Notes under the pieces: model-generated
What the model saw: only the letters and a program-made list of their open reading frames with translations
Database searches by the model: none
What the model was told of the DNA's origin: nothing
In this document: positions 47,047-58,935 of the stretch, in pieces
Numbering within the stretch: position 1 is the stretch's first letter
How the letters are laid out: each line of letters starts with the position of its first letter
Translations under genes and position numbers: made by a program
Assembly: GCF_004193775.1 (NCBI RefSeq)
Contig: NC_041006.1
Location: 23,777,744-23,841,743 of the forward strand
Source of the DNA: Glycine soja
Taxonomy: Eukaryota; Streptophyta; Magnoliopsida; Fabales; Fabaceae
DNA length: 64,000 bases
Direction of reading: 5' to 3'

Positions 47047-47990
47047 GGATGACCCAAAAATATCATGTGGTGGATATGAAGAATGAATCAAATCAAATTA
47101 TTTTACTTTGATTAAATATTTAATTTTAATGTTTTTCATCTCAATCATACAGATTGAAAGAAGAAAAAAAATCATTCACAGCCACTAGTAAAAGAACCTT
47201 GGAAAAGTTAAGGATTAGTATAAGATAATAAGCAAAAGTTAGATAAGCATAAATGTTTGAAGAAGAATTTTGAAGCAAAAGAATTGACATGACTTACATG
47301 AATGAGATCAATCTTGCAGCCCAAACAATTTATCGAAGGCCAAAGACGAAATGGTAGTTGCAAGCTGTTGGTCCAATGAAAAAAAATGATATTATGGATT
47401 TATTAGCCAGTATAAGAATTCCGATTCAACCCTATCAAAACAATTATAGGTCAAATCCACAAGTAATTCATGGTGCATTAACTCATACAAAAAAAAAAGA
47501 AGATTAACCAGCTTCAAAGAAACAGTTTTTCTAATCGTTCATTACTAAAAAGGAGGAGGAAAACATCATAAATGAGAGCAAAAATAAAAAAAATACAAAA
47601 AAATATAAAACGCTAAAAAAATAATTCAATGGATTTAAATTAATGACCACAAACCCTTATAATGCAAGATTAAATAGATTTAATTAGAAAATATGTTAAT
47701 AAGACCTGCTCAGCTCCTTCACCCATGAGGCAACATCATTCCGGGTATGCACAATAAAGCATATAAATCAAACTAGGATTTTCTTAAATGAAGAGATATA
47801 ACTAGGATATAACTAGGATTTTCTAAATGCATCCAAGGCCAAGGTATAGTTTGCTAAATTAAAATACTCCTAAAAAAGGTCAAGGTAAATTAGCAAATCT
47901 CTATATATGGATAGAGAAAAGGGGACCAGGGGGTGTACTTTTATCAGGGAGAAAGTAAACAAGGTCATACTTTTATATGGATAGAGAAAT
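46500..47990. other. Unassigned interior of CACTA-2
   Basis: No captured gene was identified with confidence. It includes a (TA)n run at about 47016-47043 and a short minus-strand coding-like piece near 47700-47745 that I could not assign. Confidence 0.4.
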
Positions 47991-47999
47991 CTAGTTGTT

Positions 48000-48246
48000 T
48001 TTCCAAATGAAGTATCTTGTTATAGGCCTCCTCTTTCTCTCGCTGAAAATTTTGAAGTTTACATCAATAAGATGTATTCACAATGTATAAGAATGAAGTG
48101 ATAAATAGCAAGCTTTTCATAACCAAGACACTAAATAGTAAATAAGAGGCAAACCTTTTGCTCTTCAACAAGCCTTAAGACATTCTCATCGGCTATCTTT
48201 TGTTCCTTTGAAGCCAATTGGAGTGACCATTCCTCATATCTTTCTA
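48000..48246 (-). pseudogene. Captured coiled-coil exon, FDM/IDN2-like
   Basis: The minus strand at 48154-48246 encodes YEEWSLQLASKEQKIADENV then LRLVEEQK, resembling the coiled-coil segment of plant FACTOR OF DNA METHYLATION/IDN2 proteins of RNA-directed DNA methylation. Another helical piece with KLQNFQREKEEAYNKILHL lies at about 48000-48060. Coiled coils give weak family evidence, so the assignment is tentative. Confidence 0.5.
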
Positions 48247-49134
48247 GAAAAAAAAAGAGATTATTATGTAGGAATCCAAAAAAGGCACATCATAAATGCC
48301 AATGTTTTCAAAGTCTACAAGCACCTTAAGCAAGGCAGTGTGGAAGCTATAAATGTTTTCAAGTATGCTGCTTTTTTTCCTCCAAAAACTAACATTGGCT
48401 CTTTAGACGTTAGAGTTTACTGTTTCGCATAATATGAATATTATATACAAATGGTTTTTAATAATTATTGTCATAGATGACATAATCACATAAATAAAAC
48501 TGAAACCATTTTTATGAATTGATATTTCCTCATAACGAATGGAAGCCATAAATTTTCCAATATTGGGTTAAGGGTCCAATCTTAAGGGAGTGAATAGAAT
48601 CAAGATAAATTACTTGGCTCAAATCAGTAGCAACCAATAAAATAATTTTAGTAATAGAAAAAAGACAAAATTAAACAACTACGGGTGCTATACATTTTAA
48701 GAATGAAACATGCAATGAAAAGTTCAAACACCTATTTTGCTTCAGGGAATTTAGCAATTGCAAAATGTTATTCTAGAAAATATGGCAGTCCTAAACTCCT
48801 AATTTTAAGTAGACTAGTAACCATTTTGCTTAGCCTTTTAAAAAAATAGACTAGTAACCATGTAATTTTAAGATAAAAAAAATTAAGAAGAATGATATTT
48901 AAACAATTGATTGCATTCACAACAGAAAATCAATATGGTTTAGTTTTTAGGACCAATATGTTTTGTTTTCATCTAGATTATTTTGCAAGTGAATCGTACT
49001 GCATATATCATCCTCACCTCAGTAAATTCTTAGAGATTGTAAATTTGTAATCAAAATGCTCCTATGTTAAATTCCAAGATTTCAGAAGCTTATTAACCAC
49101 TTCAATAACTTTCTTGAGGAGATAATATTTCTCA

Positions 49135-49395
<261 letters not shown>

Positions 49396-49886
49396 TCAAT
49401 CAGAGAAAAATCAAATCCATTATAGATATATCGTAGCTAACAAAAAAACTAGGATGCAAAAATTATAGATATATCGTGCTTATTTTCTTGGGGATATACT
49501 TATATGTATACATCCAGTACATTTTCCTTAACTTCTTTCTTAAGAGTGACCCACAGATATATGTTGTACTTCAAAAAAAGAAGAAGAAGTTTATGGCTTT
49601 GTTCAATTACTTCGTTCAATTTCTATTCTCCAGCCAGATGATGAGAACAGAGTGAGCTGTACTGTCATCAACTTTTACAAACCCCCGGTACAAGATGCAG
49701 TAAATTAACAAAATATAATTAACAAAAATGAAAACTTTATCATAACAATAAATTTCTTTTATCCTTAATGTAAAACATAAGTTAGAATACACATTCTTTT
49801 CAATAGATTGGGGAAATTGAAAATCATGTACAACATATGTTATTTCATAAATGGAAATTAAATGTACATAGACAACTGCTATTTAC

Positions 49887-50323
49887 CATTTTCAGTGATG
49901 TAAATCAATGGATTATTGTACTTTTCCTTGGTAAATAACAAAAAGTCACGAATTCCTCTTGGAGTAACATATATCAAATCAGAAGCAATCTGCATAATTA
50001 TAAAAAGAGGTAGTTTAATATTTTATCAAAATTAAAAGTACTGAACTAGTACATGCAATTTAGGGAATTGATAGAATGATAAAAGATTGGAGTCCTTACA
50101 TGCAGGAGTGATATAAGAATCTGTTATGTAATTAGGTCTAGCATTGCTTAGTTGAGGTGCATCGGAGACATGTTGAGGAGTAATAGTTTAGGCCAATAAA
50201 ATCAAATGAACCAATAAGTAGTTTGGTTTGCTCTGTAGTAAATTTTGGTAATCTTTTTCTCACTAGAGATCGCATACTTTTTGGATAGTCTCTGAAACGG
50301 AGTTTGGTTTCCTTATAACTCAT
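49887..50323 (-). pseudogene. Captured GH1 beta-glucosidase exons
   Basis: Exon piece 50098-50323 encodes [20 protein letters not shown], then [13 protein letters not shown], and after a one-base slip [16 protein letters not shown]. The next exon, 49887-49989, bounded by a GCAG acceptor and a G/GTAAAT donor, encodes [31 protein letters not shown] carries the catalytic nucleophile Glu of family GH1. The wording is that of plant cyanogenic-type beta-glucosidases. Introns are kept, so genomic DNA was captured. Confidence 0.9.
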
Positions 50324-50404
50324 AGTTTTCTTGGTTAATCCCTAGTAATCGAAGGGGAAAGGGATCTGAAATGGAGGGAATTGAATTGAAAAGAGTAGTA
50401 GTAC

Positions 50405-50577
50405 CTGGAGTCTTGGAGTTTGGCGTTGGATTTCTTCTCGATGCCAAGGACGACGTTGTCGATGTCGCGGATGCCGATGATGGCGTTGCCCTTGCGGACG
50501 GCTTTGAGGGCATACTGGACCTGGAAGAGATGGCCGTCGGGGGAGAACACAGTGATTGCTCGGTCGTACCTAGCCAT
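50405..50577 (-). pseudogene. PAD1: Captured first exon of proteasome subunit alpha-7
   Basis: The ATG at 50577 begins [20 protein letters not shown], then [22 protein letters not shown] and KLQDSR, ending at an AG/GTACTA donor. This is the N-terminus of the 20S proteasome alpha-7 subunit (Arabidopsis PAD1 family). The YDR and [11 protein letters not shown] signature is nearly intact, with VQYA for VEYA. A (CT)n tract at 50625-50650 lies in its 5' UTR. With its start codon and UTR it is the fragment nearest the right end with a usable start. Confidence 0.92.
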
Positions 50578-50734
50578 AGCGATTGTCATTTGTGTTTTTT
50601 TCTACTTCTGAGTTTTGATTCAAAGCTCTCTCTCTCTCTCTCTCTTTCTCTAATCAAGCTTTTTCTTTTTACGCTTCTGTGAAGAAAAGAGTAAAGAAGA
50701 AGAAAACAAGCCTAGTGTTGGTGTTGGTGTGTTC

Positions 50735-50890
50735 TTTACTTGCAGCTGCTCAGGGAACAAGTAGAATAGCATCTTGGACTGGCCTTTTGGAGAGCTGCTA
50801 TTCTCCATGATCTTTCTTTTAATGTCGTCTGCCGTTGCCGTCTTCGGGTGTAAGTGGTGGTGCCTGCGGGTGTAAGTGAAAACCCTAGAG
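50735..50890 (-). pseudogene. Unidentified captured exon near the right end of CACTA-2
   Basis: The minus strand encodes MENSSSPKGQSKMLFYLFPE and QLQ followed by a GTAAAG donor-like site. The composition is GC-richer than its neighbours (CCTGCGGGTGTAAG). I do not recognise the protein. Confidence 0.4.
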
Positions 50891-51144
50891 GAGCTAAAGA
50901 GTCAAAGAGGGAGAATCAGATAGCAACAAGTAAAGAGCCAGATTAAATATTATTAATAAAAAAACATATCTAAGACGGGTTTTGTATAAAGACATCGTAA
51001 AATGGCAAGAATCTAAGACGGTCCTGCATAACCGTCTTTGAATGGTTGTATTTATTTATATCTCTGCCATTGTGTCACATTCTAAGACAGTCCCACATAA
51101 CCGTCTTAGAATGTGCGTCGTAAAATATGCTTTTTTTAGTAGTG

Positions 51145-51400
51145 TTAATGTTCTTTTTATATGTTAGATGTTAGATTAATTATTGCATTTTAATTTAATT
51201 GAATATATAAAACATTGATTCTAAATTTTTGGTGATTTAATGACTTTTTATACATAACAGTAATTTTGTTATGCTATTTTTATATAATCTAATTATTTGT
51301 ATGAAATTGAATATTTTGAATACACATTGACTCCATATTGTTTTTTTTCCCTTAATACATAGAATGGCAATATGTATCATGATTATTTTTTTGTAACAAA
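51145..51400. other. AT-rich spacer
   Basis: Nothing recognised between the CACTA-2 end and the LINE. Confidence 0.4.
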
Positions 51401-51439
51401 TAGCTAAAAAAAGTAGAAAAAAACAAGACTAGTTAAACT

Positions 51440-51940
51440 CTAGGAAATCGAACTCTATCTGCATCTGCTTGTAGTGGCAAGATAAGAATCTCAGGTTGCT
51501 CAGGAACAACCACCAGCGAATCTGCATGCTCTGCACAAAACTTGGTCAGTGCATCTACACACTAATTCCCTTCCCAAAGTGTGTGAGGAAGAGAGACTAA
51601 CCAATCCTTTCCTATGAATTCACAAATCATGTGAACCTTATTACTGAACTGATGAAATGCTTGTGGCCTCTAGAGGACTAGATCAATAAAGCTGCAGTCG
51701 CTTCCAACAACGTTACTATAGCCTTTACCCCAGCAAATCTGCAGTCGCCTCAATAAAGCTAACATTATGGCAAAAAGGATGTCAGACTTGGTCATGTGAC
51801 AACAAAACCCAAACAGGAAGCTCCCATGGTGATCTCTACAAAGCCCTCCAATACTACTCTCGCTCTGAGTGGATCACCCATCACACTCCCGTCAACATTA
51901 ATCGTGATGCTACCAGGATTCGGACGTTGCCACACCACCT
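51440..51940 (-). pseudogene. LINE RNase H-like domain
   Basis: Minus-strand sequence near 51880-51935 encodes PNPGSITINVDGSV, the start of the plant LINE RNase H (RVT_3) domain with its first catalytic Asp. The rest runs left through many stops. Confidence 0.6.
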
Positions 51941-52005
51941 GTCTCACAACTAGACTGGCTCAACAAAGAAAAAGCTCTAGCATGAATGGAGTTATGGAGA
52001 TGGCA

Positions 52006-52935
52006 TCAGAAGCCAAGTGCTAAAAAGTTAAGCTTGTTCCCAGCTAGCCAGATTGTCAACATAGTGATAGGCATTAGCAAACCGTGAGTGTGAATAAGTT
52101 CCCTCAGCCACGTAAGTAACTCCACATCTGAGGAAGGAACCCTGGCAACATTTACACCGCAAGCCAACCACAGTGCCCAAGAGTGAATACATGAAAACAA
52201 GCAATGCTCCAATGCTTTAGGCATGGTCTCACACCTAGGGAAACCTTCCTGCACCCCAATACCCCTATGTTTGAGCACGAATATGAAAAAACCAACCAAA
52301 GGAAGAATTAACCATTTGTCGTTATCTTCAATTTCTAGATCCAATTCCAATCTCCCCTCATTGATTCCTCCAGGTTTGCTCAAAGCCAAGCATAAGCACT
52401 CTTAGTTGAGTACTCACTCAAAGAGTCAGGGTGCCACACTCACATATCAGGAATAAACTTTTACAAATCACGAGGTAATATTTTGTATAAGATGAGGAAT
52501 ATTACATGGTAGAGCCGTATACAAACCCTCAAAAGTCCACTCCGGTGATACCCACACTTCTTTGACCTTGAGATGAATGTCATGGATATCCACCCAAGAA
52601 ACCCTCTTGGCTAACAACTCCTTCACCACCCAGGCATCGAACCAAAACCACATGTTTCCATCACCTAATTTGATCCGGAAGCCATCCTCTAGAACCTCCA
52701 ACACTTTAGAGATTGAATTCCAAGAGATAGAACCCTTTCTTCCTTTAGCCATAAATAGATTTCCCTCCCTCAAATACTTTGAGGTTAGAATCGAGACCCA
52801 TAACTGGTTGGCTAGGTGAATCAAATCCCAAACACGTTTACCCAGAAGGGTTGTGTTTTGGTTCCTTGTCATTCGAATACCTAGACCACCAAAACTCTTT
52901 GGCTTGGTCATTGTATTCCAATTGAACATGTGCAT
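52006..52935 (-). pseudogene. LINE RT C-terminal and zf-RVT region
   Basis: The open piece 52468-52935 (155 codons) encodes KPKSFGGLGIRMTRNQN and LLGKRVWDLI, then KLGDGNMWFWFDAW, the conserved thumb-side tail of plant LINE reverse transcriptases. The piece 52006-52389 has CETMPKALEHCLFSC and LWLACG, the zf-RVT zinc-binding segment. A frame break separates them near 52430. Confidence 0.87.
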
Positions 52936-53569
52936 GCCATGTCCATTGGAATTCCCCTAAATAAATCCTCTAATAGATTTGTCCACAAACTTGTTCTTCA
53001 AACATAATAAGCAAGTGAACCTAGTCTAATTGAAGTCGAGATTCTATTTCAGAAAATCACAAATGAATCAAAAGTCTTTTACAAGGATGTCACAAGTTCT
53101 TTATATAGAATTGTGATTATATTATTTTTTCTATCTCAGAGGATTTTCATTTTAGCGAAAGTATAATTCGCTACAACGAAATTACATTATGCACTAAAGA
53201 CTTCTGCACTTGATTTTCATGCTTCTGAACCTATGTCGTTGGGGCTAGAGATTGGCTCATTAAGGCTAGTTTATGTTAATTCGAAGGTCTTCATCTTTGT
53301 TGATTCATTGTGGCGAGGTGTAGCTTCGTTATGGTGAATCTTCACCATCTCCATCTAGTCAAGAGTCTTGTTTTGCTGGAACAAAATCATATGCTCTTAT
53401 AACTTCCGCATTTACACAAAAACATTAAAAGCTATCTTTTTTTAGTTTCTAAAACCATTTTATACAATTTATTTACAAAAATAAAAATTATTGACAAAAA
53501 CCCTAAAGAAAAACTAGGATAATTGCTCACAAAATAGTGCGTGAAAAACAATTATCAAAACTCGCATAT

Positions 53570-54890
53570 GTATTGAGGATGCCACTGAGTTTGCATCCCA
53601 TACAAGGGTAATGAGGCTATAACGACATTAACAAGGGTTACTTGGCCTGACCTATTCAATATACAACTCTTCCATGCCCTCAGTTTATAAGTGACTCTAT
53701 TGATGAGACTCTGAAAGTCCTCCCAAGTGACTCGTCCTTGAGTTATACTAAATTCAAGATATTTCTCAATGTTATCAATGAACCTAATCTAGGTAGCAAT
53801 CTAAATATTCTCCTTCATCCTTCTATAGACACTTAGAGAGGCCAAACCTCTATATTTTTCCAAGTTCATTTTCATCCTTGAAATGAAAAAAAAAAAGCAT
53901 TATATATATTAGCAATGATATGGGCTTACAAGAGCTTGGCATTTGCAAACATCATAACATCATTTGCAAAGAACGGGCGAGTTAACTTAGGACTTTGTCA
54001 AGATAGTTGAATAGGCTCCCAGTTACCCTCATGGACCTCCTTGTTGTTCTTGGCTCCAAAGCACTTCATACACAAGACAAAAAGATATAGAGATAAGGGA
54101 TCCCTGGTCTGAGTCCCCTTACTAGGGTAGATCCCTCAAGCTTATTGTCGTTCCAACAAATGGAGATGCTAGTGGAAGAAATATCGTGCATGATTAGGGA
54201 GACAATAACTTCAAGAAAACCAAAAAGCTGAAGAGTCTGCTTGAGGAAGCCCTAATCCACCCTATCATAGGCCTTCTCAAGATACAACTAGAGGACCACA
54301 TCTCCTTGTTTCCTTTTGGACATCCTCATATGGTGCACCACTTCATGAAGAATATTAGCATTATCTTTGGTCCCCCGCCTCGGTATGAAACTACTTTGCA
54401 AGGCCCTAATCAAATCATGAAGGAAGGGCCTTAATATATTAACAAGGATTTTTGACAGAAGCTTATAGACTATGTTACATAAACTAATAGGGCAAAGATC
54501 CTTTAGGCAAACCTGAGAGTCTCCCTTGGGGATTCAGACGAGGAAAGTCTCGATTATCCTAGCATCAAAATGACCCATAACAAAAGCATCTGGCACAAAC
54601 CTCCAAACACTATACCCAACTTGCTCCTAGAATATCTTGAAGACATGGTCGAAACCAATTCATCCAAGGGGCTTGAAATACTTGTTTGGTGATAGGATTG
54701 GTAAGGGCCCTCCTAGCCTCTAGTAAGAGTGTCCCCACATCACACCTCAATTCCTTACTGCTTATGCTTTCTCTTGAGCAGAAGAGGGTTTTGAAATATT
54801 TAATTGCCTCTTCATGAAGAATTTGGTTATCAATATACCACTCTCTAGAAGGTCGACGGAGACCATGAATCTTGCTTCTTTTCCTCCCCA
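53570..54890 (-). pseudogene. LINE reverse transcriptase core
   Basis: Minus-strand pieces include the region linking endonuclease to RT (54610-54894), then sequences resembling PISL...YKLLSKILVN (about 54440), EKAYDRVD (about 54275) and the catalytic box near 53940. There FANDVMMFANA replaces the usual FADD, so the second-to-last catalytic position is Asn. Stops and shifts are frequent. The enzyme is inactive. Confidence 0.75.
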
Positions 54891-54903
54891 CCATTGTCTA
54901 GAT

Positions 54904-55203
54904 TTAGGTCCATGATACTGATGCATAAGGTACACTTATCTTTATGCAAGTACTATTTTTACACATCATATTTAGCAAGAAAGTCACATGGCCATGACTC
55001 CGCTTGTTGGCAAAGCCCATAACGTTCCATGACAAAAGACATAAATGTTCGAAGCCCTTCAACATAACACAAGAAGAGAATAGGGTGGGAGAGGACACCA
55101 ACCTTCTTACGCTAGACCAAAAGTTGAGTCCACCACCATCATGACGTCCTCCCTCAAGCTGCCTTTCTGTGCCCTTCTGAGGTAGAGCCACTTTTCGCCT
55201 CAA
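54904..55203 (-). pseudogene. LINE ORF2 start, truncated endonuclease
   Basis: The open piece contains LLSWNVMGFANKRSH, the first motif (WN) of the apurinic/apyrimidinic-type endonuclease. It ends about 30 codons later and the next recognisable sequence is already the pre-RT linker, so most of the endonuclease is missing. Confidence 0.65.
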
Positions 55204-55811
55204 TGAGGTCTTTATATTGCTCTTTGAACCAATATGTGTGTGTATCTTTTGACTTTATCATGTTGGGTGCTCAAAACTCCACTAGCATGGCCATCAAGAT
55301 TCCATGTCCAACCACTAACCCTCCTAGGAATATAAGGGCAAAGAAGTCCTTACCCTTTGAGGTATTATGACTAATGAGCATACCTTGTGGTTGTCTATAG
55401 CCTTTGTGATGTTCATGTTAGCCTCATGAGTTAGTATAACTAGTTGACCAAAGTTGCCATTACTACCTTTAGATGAGTCGGGTCGAGCCCTCTTAGCTAT
55501 TTTTCCCCCCTTCCTTCGAGGGTGGGTTGTTTTTAGTGGACACTCCCACGTTCTTGTTTTTTGTTCAACTCCCCCCTAGCATATGAAACTTGTTGTCACT
55601 TGAAGGCTTGGGAAATTTCAAACCCATATTTCCAACCCCATTGGAATTTGCGCCCTTGACTTTCGTAATGGGATTTTTCTATTTTACTTTCCTATTTTTT
55701 GTTACAACAATACAAGCCCTATTTTTTTGGTACAATAATCCAAACCTCATAATGTTGTGGTTGCTAGGGTTTACACCAGATCCCCCCTCCTTCGCTTGGG
55801 TCGCTCTGCCA

Positions 55812-56400
55812 TTAAGGTTTAGGGTGGTTGGTGTCACCTACACTACTTCTTTTGCCTATGGGCACACATGATGTATGGCCATACAAGCCATACCTATTGC
55901 AGATAAGGTGCATCCCCTCATACTCCACATTGAACCATGTGTTTCTAAACCAAACTCTACCCACTACTGGTTGGTTTTGGTCAATTTCCACGCAGATGTG
56001 TGCAAACTTTCCATGAGACACATTAATGGTTTTGATATCAACCTTGACTGGTTTGCCTACGACCACCACTAAAGCCATTAAGATACTCTCATCGTAATAC
56101 TCCATACCCAAGCATAGGAATCGAATCCATACCATCGCGTTGTTAATCTTTATATTCGAAGTCATGAAGTCTAGGAATCAAGCTCGCACTACTAAGTAGT
56201 GATCGAAGATCATCCACGACCCTCCACTAAACACCTTTTTGATGTCCTAGGCAAGGTTGAACTTGAACATAGAGAAACCATGGCCTACTTCCACCACGTC
56301 AAAGCCTCCTGCTAGCTTCCAAACAACCTTAAGCTTTATCTCTCATAATGAAATAAATGAGGGATGTCCCCCAACAACTTCACGATAACAACATCTTGTC
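55812..56400 (-). pseudogene. LINE ORF1-like protein (DUF4283 and zinc knuckle)
   Basis: The piece 55812-56165 encodes VWIRFLCLGMEYYDESILM, GKPVKVDIKT, KFAHICVEID and VEYEGMHLICNRYGLYGHT, the plant LINE DUF4283/zf-CCHC_4 protein. The knuckle reads C-N-R-Y where C-X2-C is normal, so one Cys is lost. Further N-terminal sequence in broken frames reaches about 56400. Confidence 0.8.
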
Positions 56401-56419
56401 GTGGTCTCCACAACTCTTT

Positions 56420-57234
56420 CAAAACCTAATCAGAACCAAAACACTTTGGTCTTAAGCGATTACCCTCTTTATACTTTATTTGAAACAAATTCTTCGCAAT
56501 AAGGTCCACCTTTTCTGTTGTCGAAATAGCCTATTGGTGATACATTGTCTTATCACGAAAAGATACCTTGTCCTGCCCATCTGCCTCCACCCTATTGGTG
56601 GGTTTTGGCAAAGATTGGGAGGTTGCATTCTATGGCACTTTGTTTCCTTTAGAGCAATTCATTCAAAGATTTTTTACGAAAAAAATGTTTTCAATAAGTG
56701 TTTCCTTTAGGTTAATTTTGGTTTTATGAATTTTGTAATGTATTTTTCACTGTCTTTTTTTACTGTTTAAAAATGTCACAAATATTCAATAGGTGTAGCT
56801 AGGGGTGTTCATAAACCGTACAATTTAATGAAAATTGAAAAAAATCAATCCAAAAAATAAAAAATCGAATAAACCAAAACTCAAACAGATAAAAAAAATT
56901 GAAAAATTGAAATTTTTTAATTGGATCGATTCAAAATCAATCCATTCCAAAATTGTACATATGTAAATATTTTTATTCATAAATAAATATTATCACTTGC
57001 ATTTTTTTTTACAGAATTATCACTCATGTTTATATTTGTATTTCTTATATATTTATAAAATTATGAGATAACTTTCATCTATTTATAAAAATATTTAATT
57101 ATAGATAACTTTTACAAACTATTTGAGTTACGATTCAAAAATTTAATTATCAAGTTGTATCAATTTATTTTTTATATATTGTATATTTAAAAGATTATAC
57201 TATCATTGGTTATATAATGATATATAAATCTCTC
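56420..57234. other. AT-rich sequence with a hAT-like terminus at about 56799
   Basis: TAGGGGTGTTCATAAACC at 56799 resembles the hAT terminal repeat of the 36439-37221 element, followed by an A-rich subterminal zone, but no matching right end was found. The remainder is AT-rich with no coding potential. Confidence 0.4.
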
Positions 57235-57243
57235 AAAAAATTA

Positions 57244-58616
57244 GGCTAAATTGAAATTTTGTCTCCATATAATTTCAAATCTGTAATTTTGATCCCCTAT
57301 TTTTAAATCAAGACATTTAGTCTCTATGTTTTTCAGAGTAAACAATTTTGATTCTTTCGTCAGTTGACCTTATGTGATAAAGGATTAAATAAAGTGAAAA
57401 AAGTAATTGATAGAATTGAACTCATGACCTTTTATTTAAATACAAAACAATAAAATACTACGACACTTTTTTTTGTTTAATTAATTTTGTAAACACTATT
57501 TTACATGTATCATTAGTCAAGAATTATTATTTTTTTCGAATTATAAAAATTTATAAATTAAAAAAATATTTAATATTTAAATATATTTCCTCATTAATTT
57601 TGCAAGTATTTACTTTTATTATAAAATTTTATTTTAATATAAATTAATAAATTATTATATAAAAAAATTTTTCTTATTTCATTATAATTTTAAAAATTTA
57701 CATAAACTAATATAAAGATTATTTTAAAAATTAATTTATGTAATTTATAAAATTAAAAAATTATTATTTTTTATAATTAAAGTAAAAATTTGTATTATTT
57801 TATATAAAAAAGTACATAATTTTTATAAATTACATAAAATGATTTATATAAATAATTTACATTTATGTAATTTTTTTGTTTATTAATTGGTATTAATAAA
57901 CTTATTTATTAAACAATATTTTATAGTTAAAACGAAAGTATTAAGATGTAAGTTTCCTAAAATATTAATTATCAAAATTTTATTAATCCATAGAATTTTA
58001 AAAAAATACATATTAAAATAAATTTACCTAATTTGTAGAATTTACATATTAATTGGTATAATTATATTGATTTATATAATTAGAATAAAAATAAGTCAAT
58101 TTACAAAATAATTTATATATTAATTTATGAAATTTAAATGTAAATTGTTAAAAAGAAAATAAAATATATAAAATGATATAAAATAAAGTTAAAAAGATTT
58201 ATATATTAAGTATTTTTTATTTTATAAATTTTTATAAGTCGGAAAAGATTAATAATTATTGACTAATGGTACATATAAAATAGTGTTTATAAAGTTAACA
58301 AAATAAAAAATTAATGTCTTAATGGTTGATTATATTATCTTTGAATAATAAAAGATTATGAGTTCAACTCCTACTTAATTTTTTTTAGTTTTCACTTTAT
58401 TTGATCTTTGGTCACATGAGTGTCATGTTAACAGTCTATATAAATATTAAGTCAGCACCAATACATCATATCAAAGTCAGCATTTAACTTTGAACGGTCA
58501 CAAAGAGCAAAATTGTTTATTCTGAAAAATAAGAAGGCAAAATGTCTTGATTTAGGAATAGAAATACCAAAATCACAAATTTGAATTTATAGCAGGACTA
58601 AATTAACAATTTAGCC
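57244..58616. mobile_element. MULE-like element with very long terminal inverted repeats
   Basis: The left end GGCTAAATTGAAATTTTG and the right end CAATTTAGCC are inverted repeats whose similarity continues, with mismatches and gaps, for roughly 300-400 bp into each side (for example ATTTTTAAATCAAGACATTT at 57299 against its complement near 58545). It is flanked by 9-bp duplications AAAAAATTA (57235-57243) and AAAAAATGA (58617-58625), one mismatch, as in Mutator-like elements. The interior is AT-rich and without a transposase. Confidence 0.82.
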
Positions 58617-58692
58617 AAAAAATGATATATAAACAAAATATTTGATATTTAAATTATTTTTATTACATATTATCTTAAGATTTATATAAATA

Positions 58693-58724
58693 CTAGTCTG
58701 CAACCCGTGCACATGCACGGGTTG
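58693..58724 (-). other. Helitron 3' terminal hairpin and CTAG
   Basis: A perfect 10-bp stem with a 4-nt loop, then CTAG. This is the rolling-circle termination signal of the Helitron. Confidence 0.9.
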
Positions 58725-58935
58725 TTTGGTAAGCGATTTGCAAATGTTGATGGAGAGCAAAATACAAATGTTGATTAACAGAAAATAAACTTAAGAAATA
58801 TTGATGAACAACAATGTTGATTAATAGCAAAAATAGACTTAGGAAACATTGATGAACAACAAAATAGAATAGAGTTTGTTGGAACTACATCAGCAAGATT
58901 TTTTTTGTTCAAAATCCCAGACTACGAAAGGCAGT

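Larger units (their letters stand above)
51420..56420 (-). mobile_element. Decayed L1-type LINE retrotransposon
   Basis: Minus-strand coding landmarks follow the plant L1 order from right to left: ORF1-like DUF4283/zinc-knuckle domain (55812-56400), start of the endonuclease (about 55050), RT domain (53570-54890), zf-RVT region (52006-52935) and RNase H (about 51440-51940). All are broken by stops and frameshifts. Most of the endonuclease is deleted. The poly-A tail would be a T-run on the plus strand near 51385-51395, where only TTTTTTTG is left. Confidence 0.8.
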
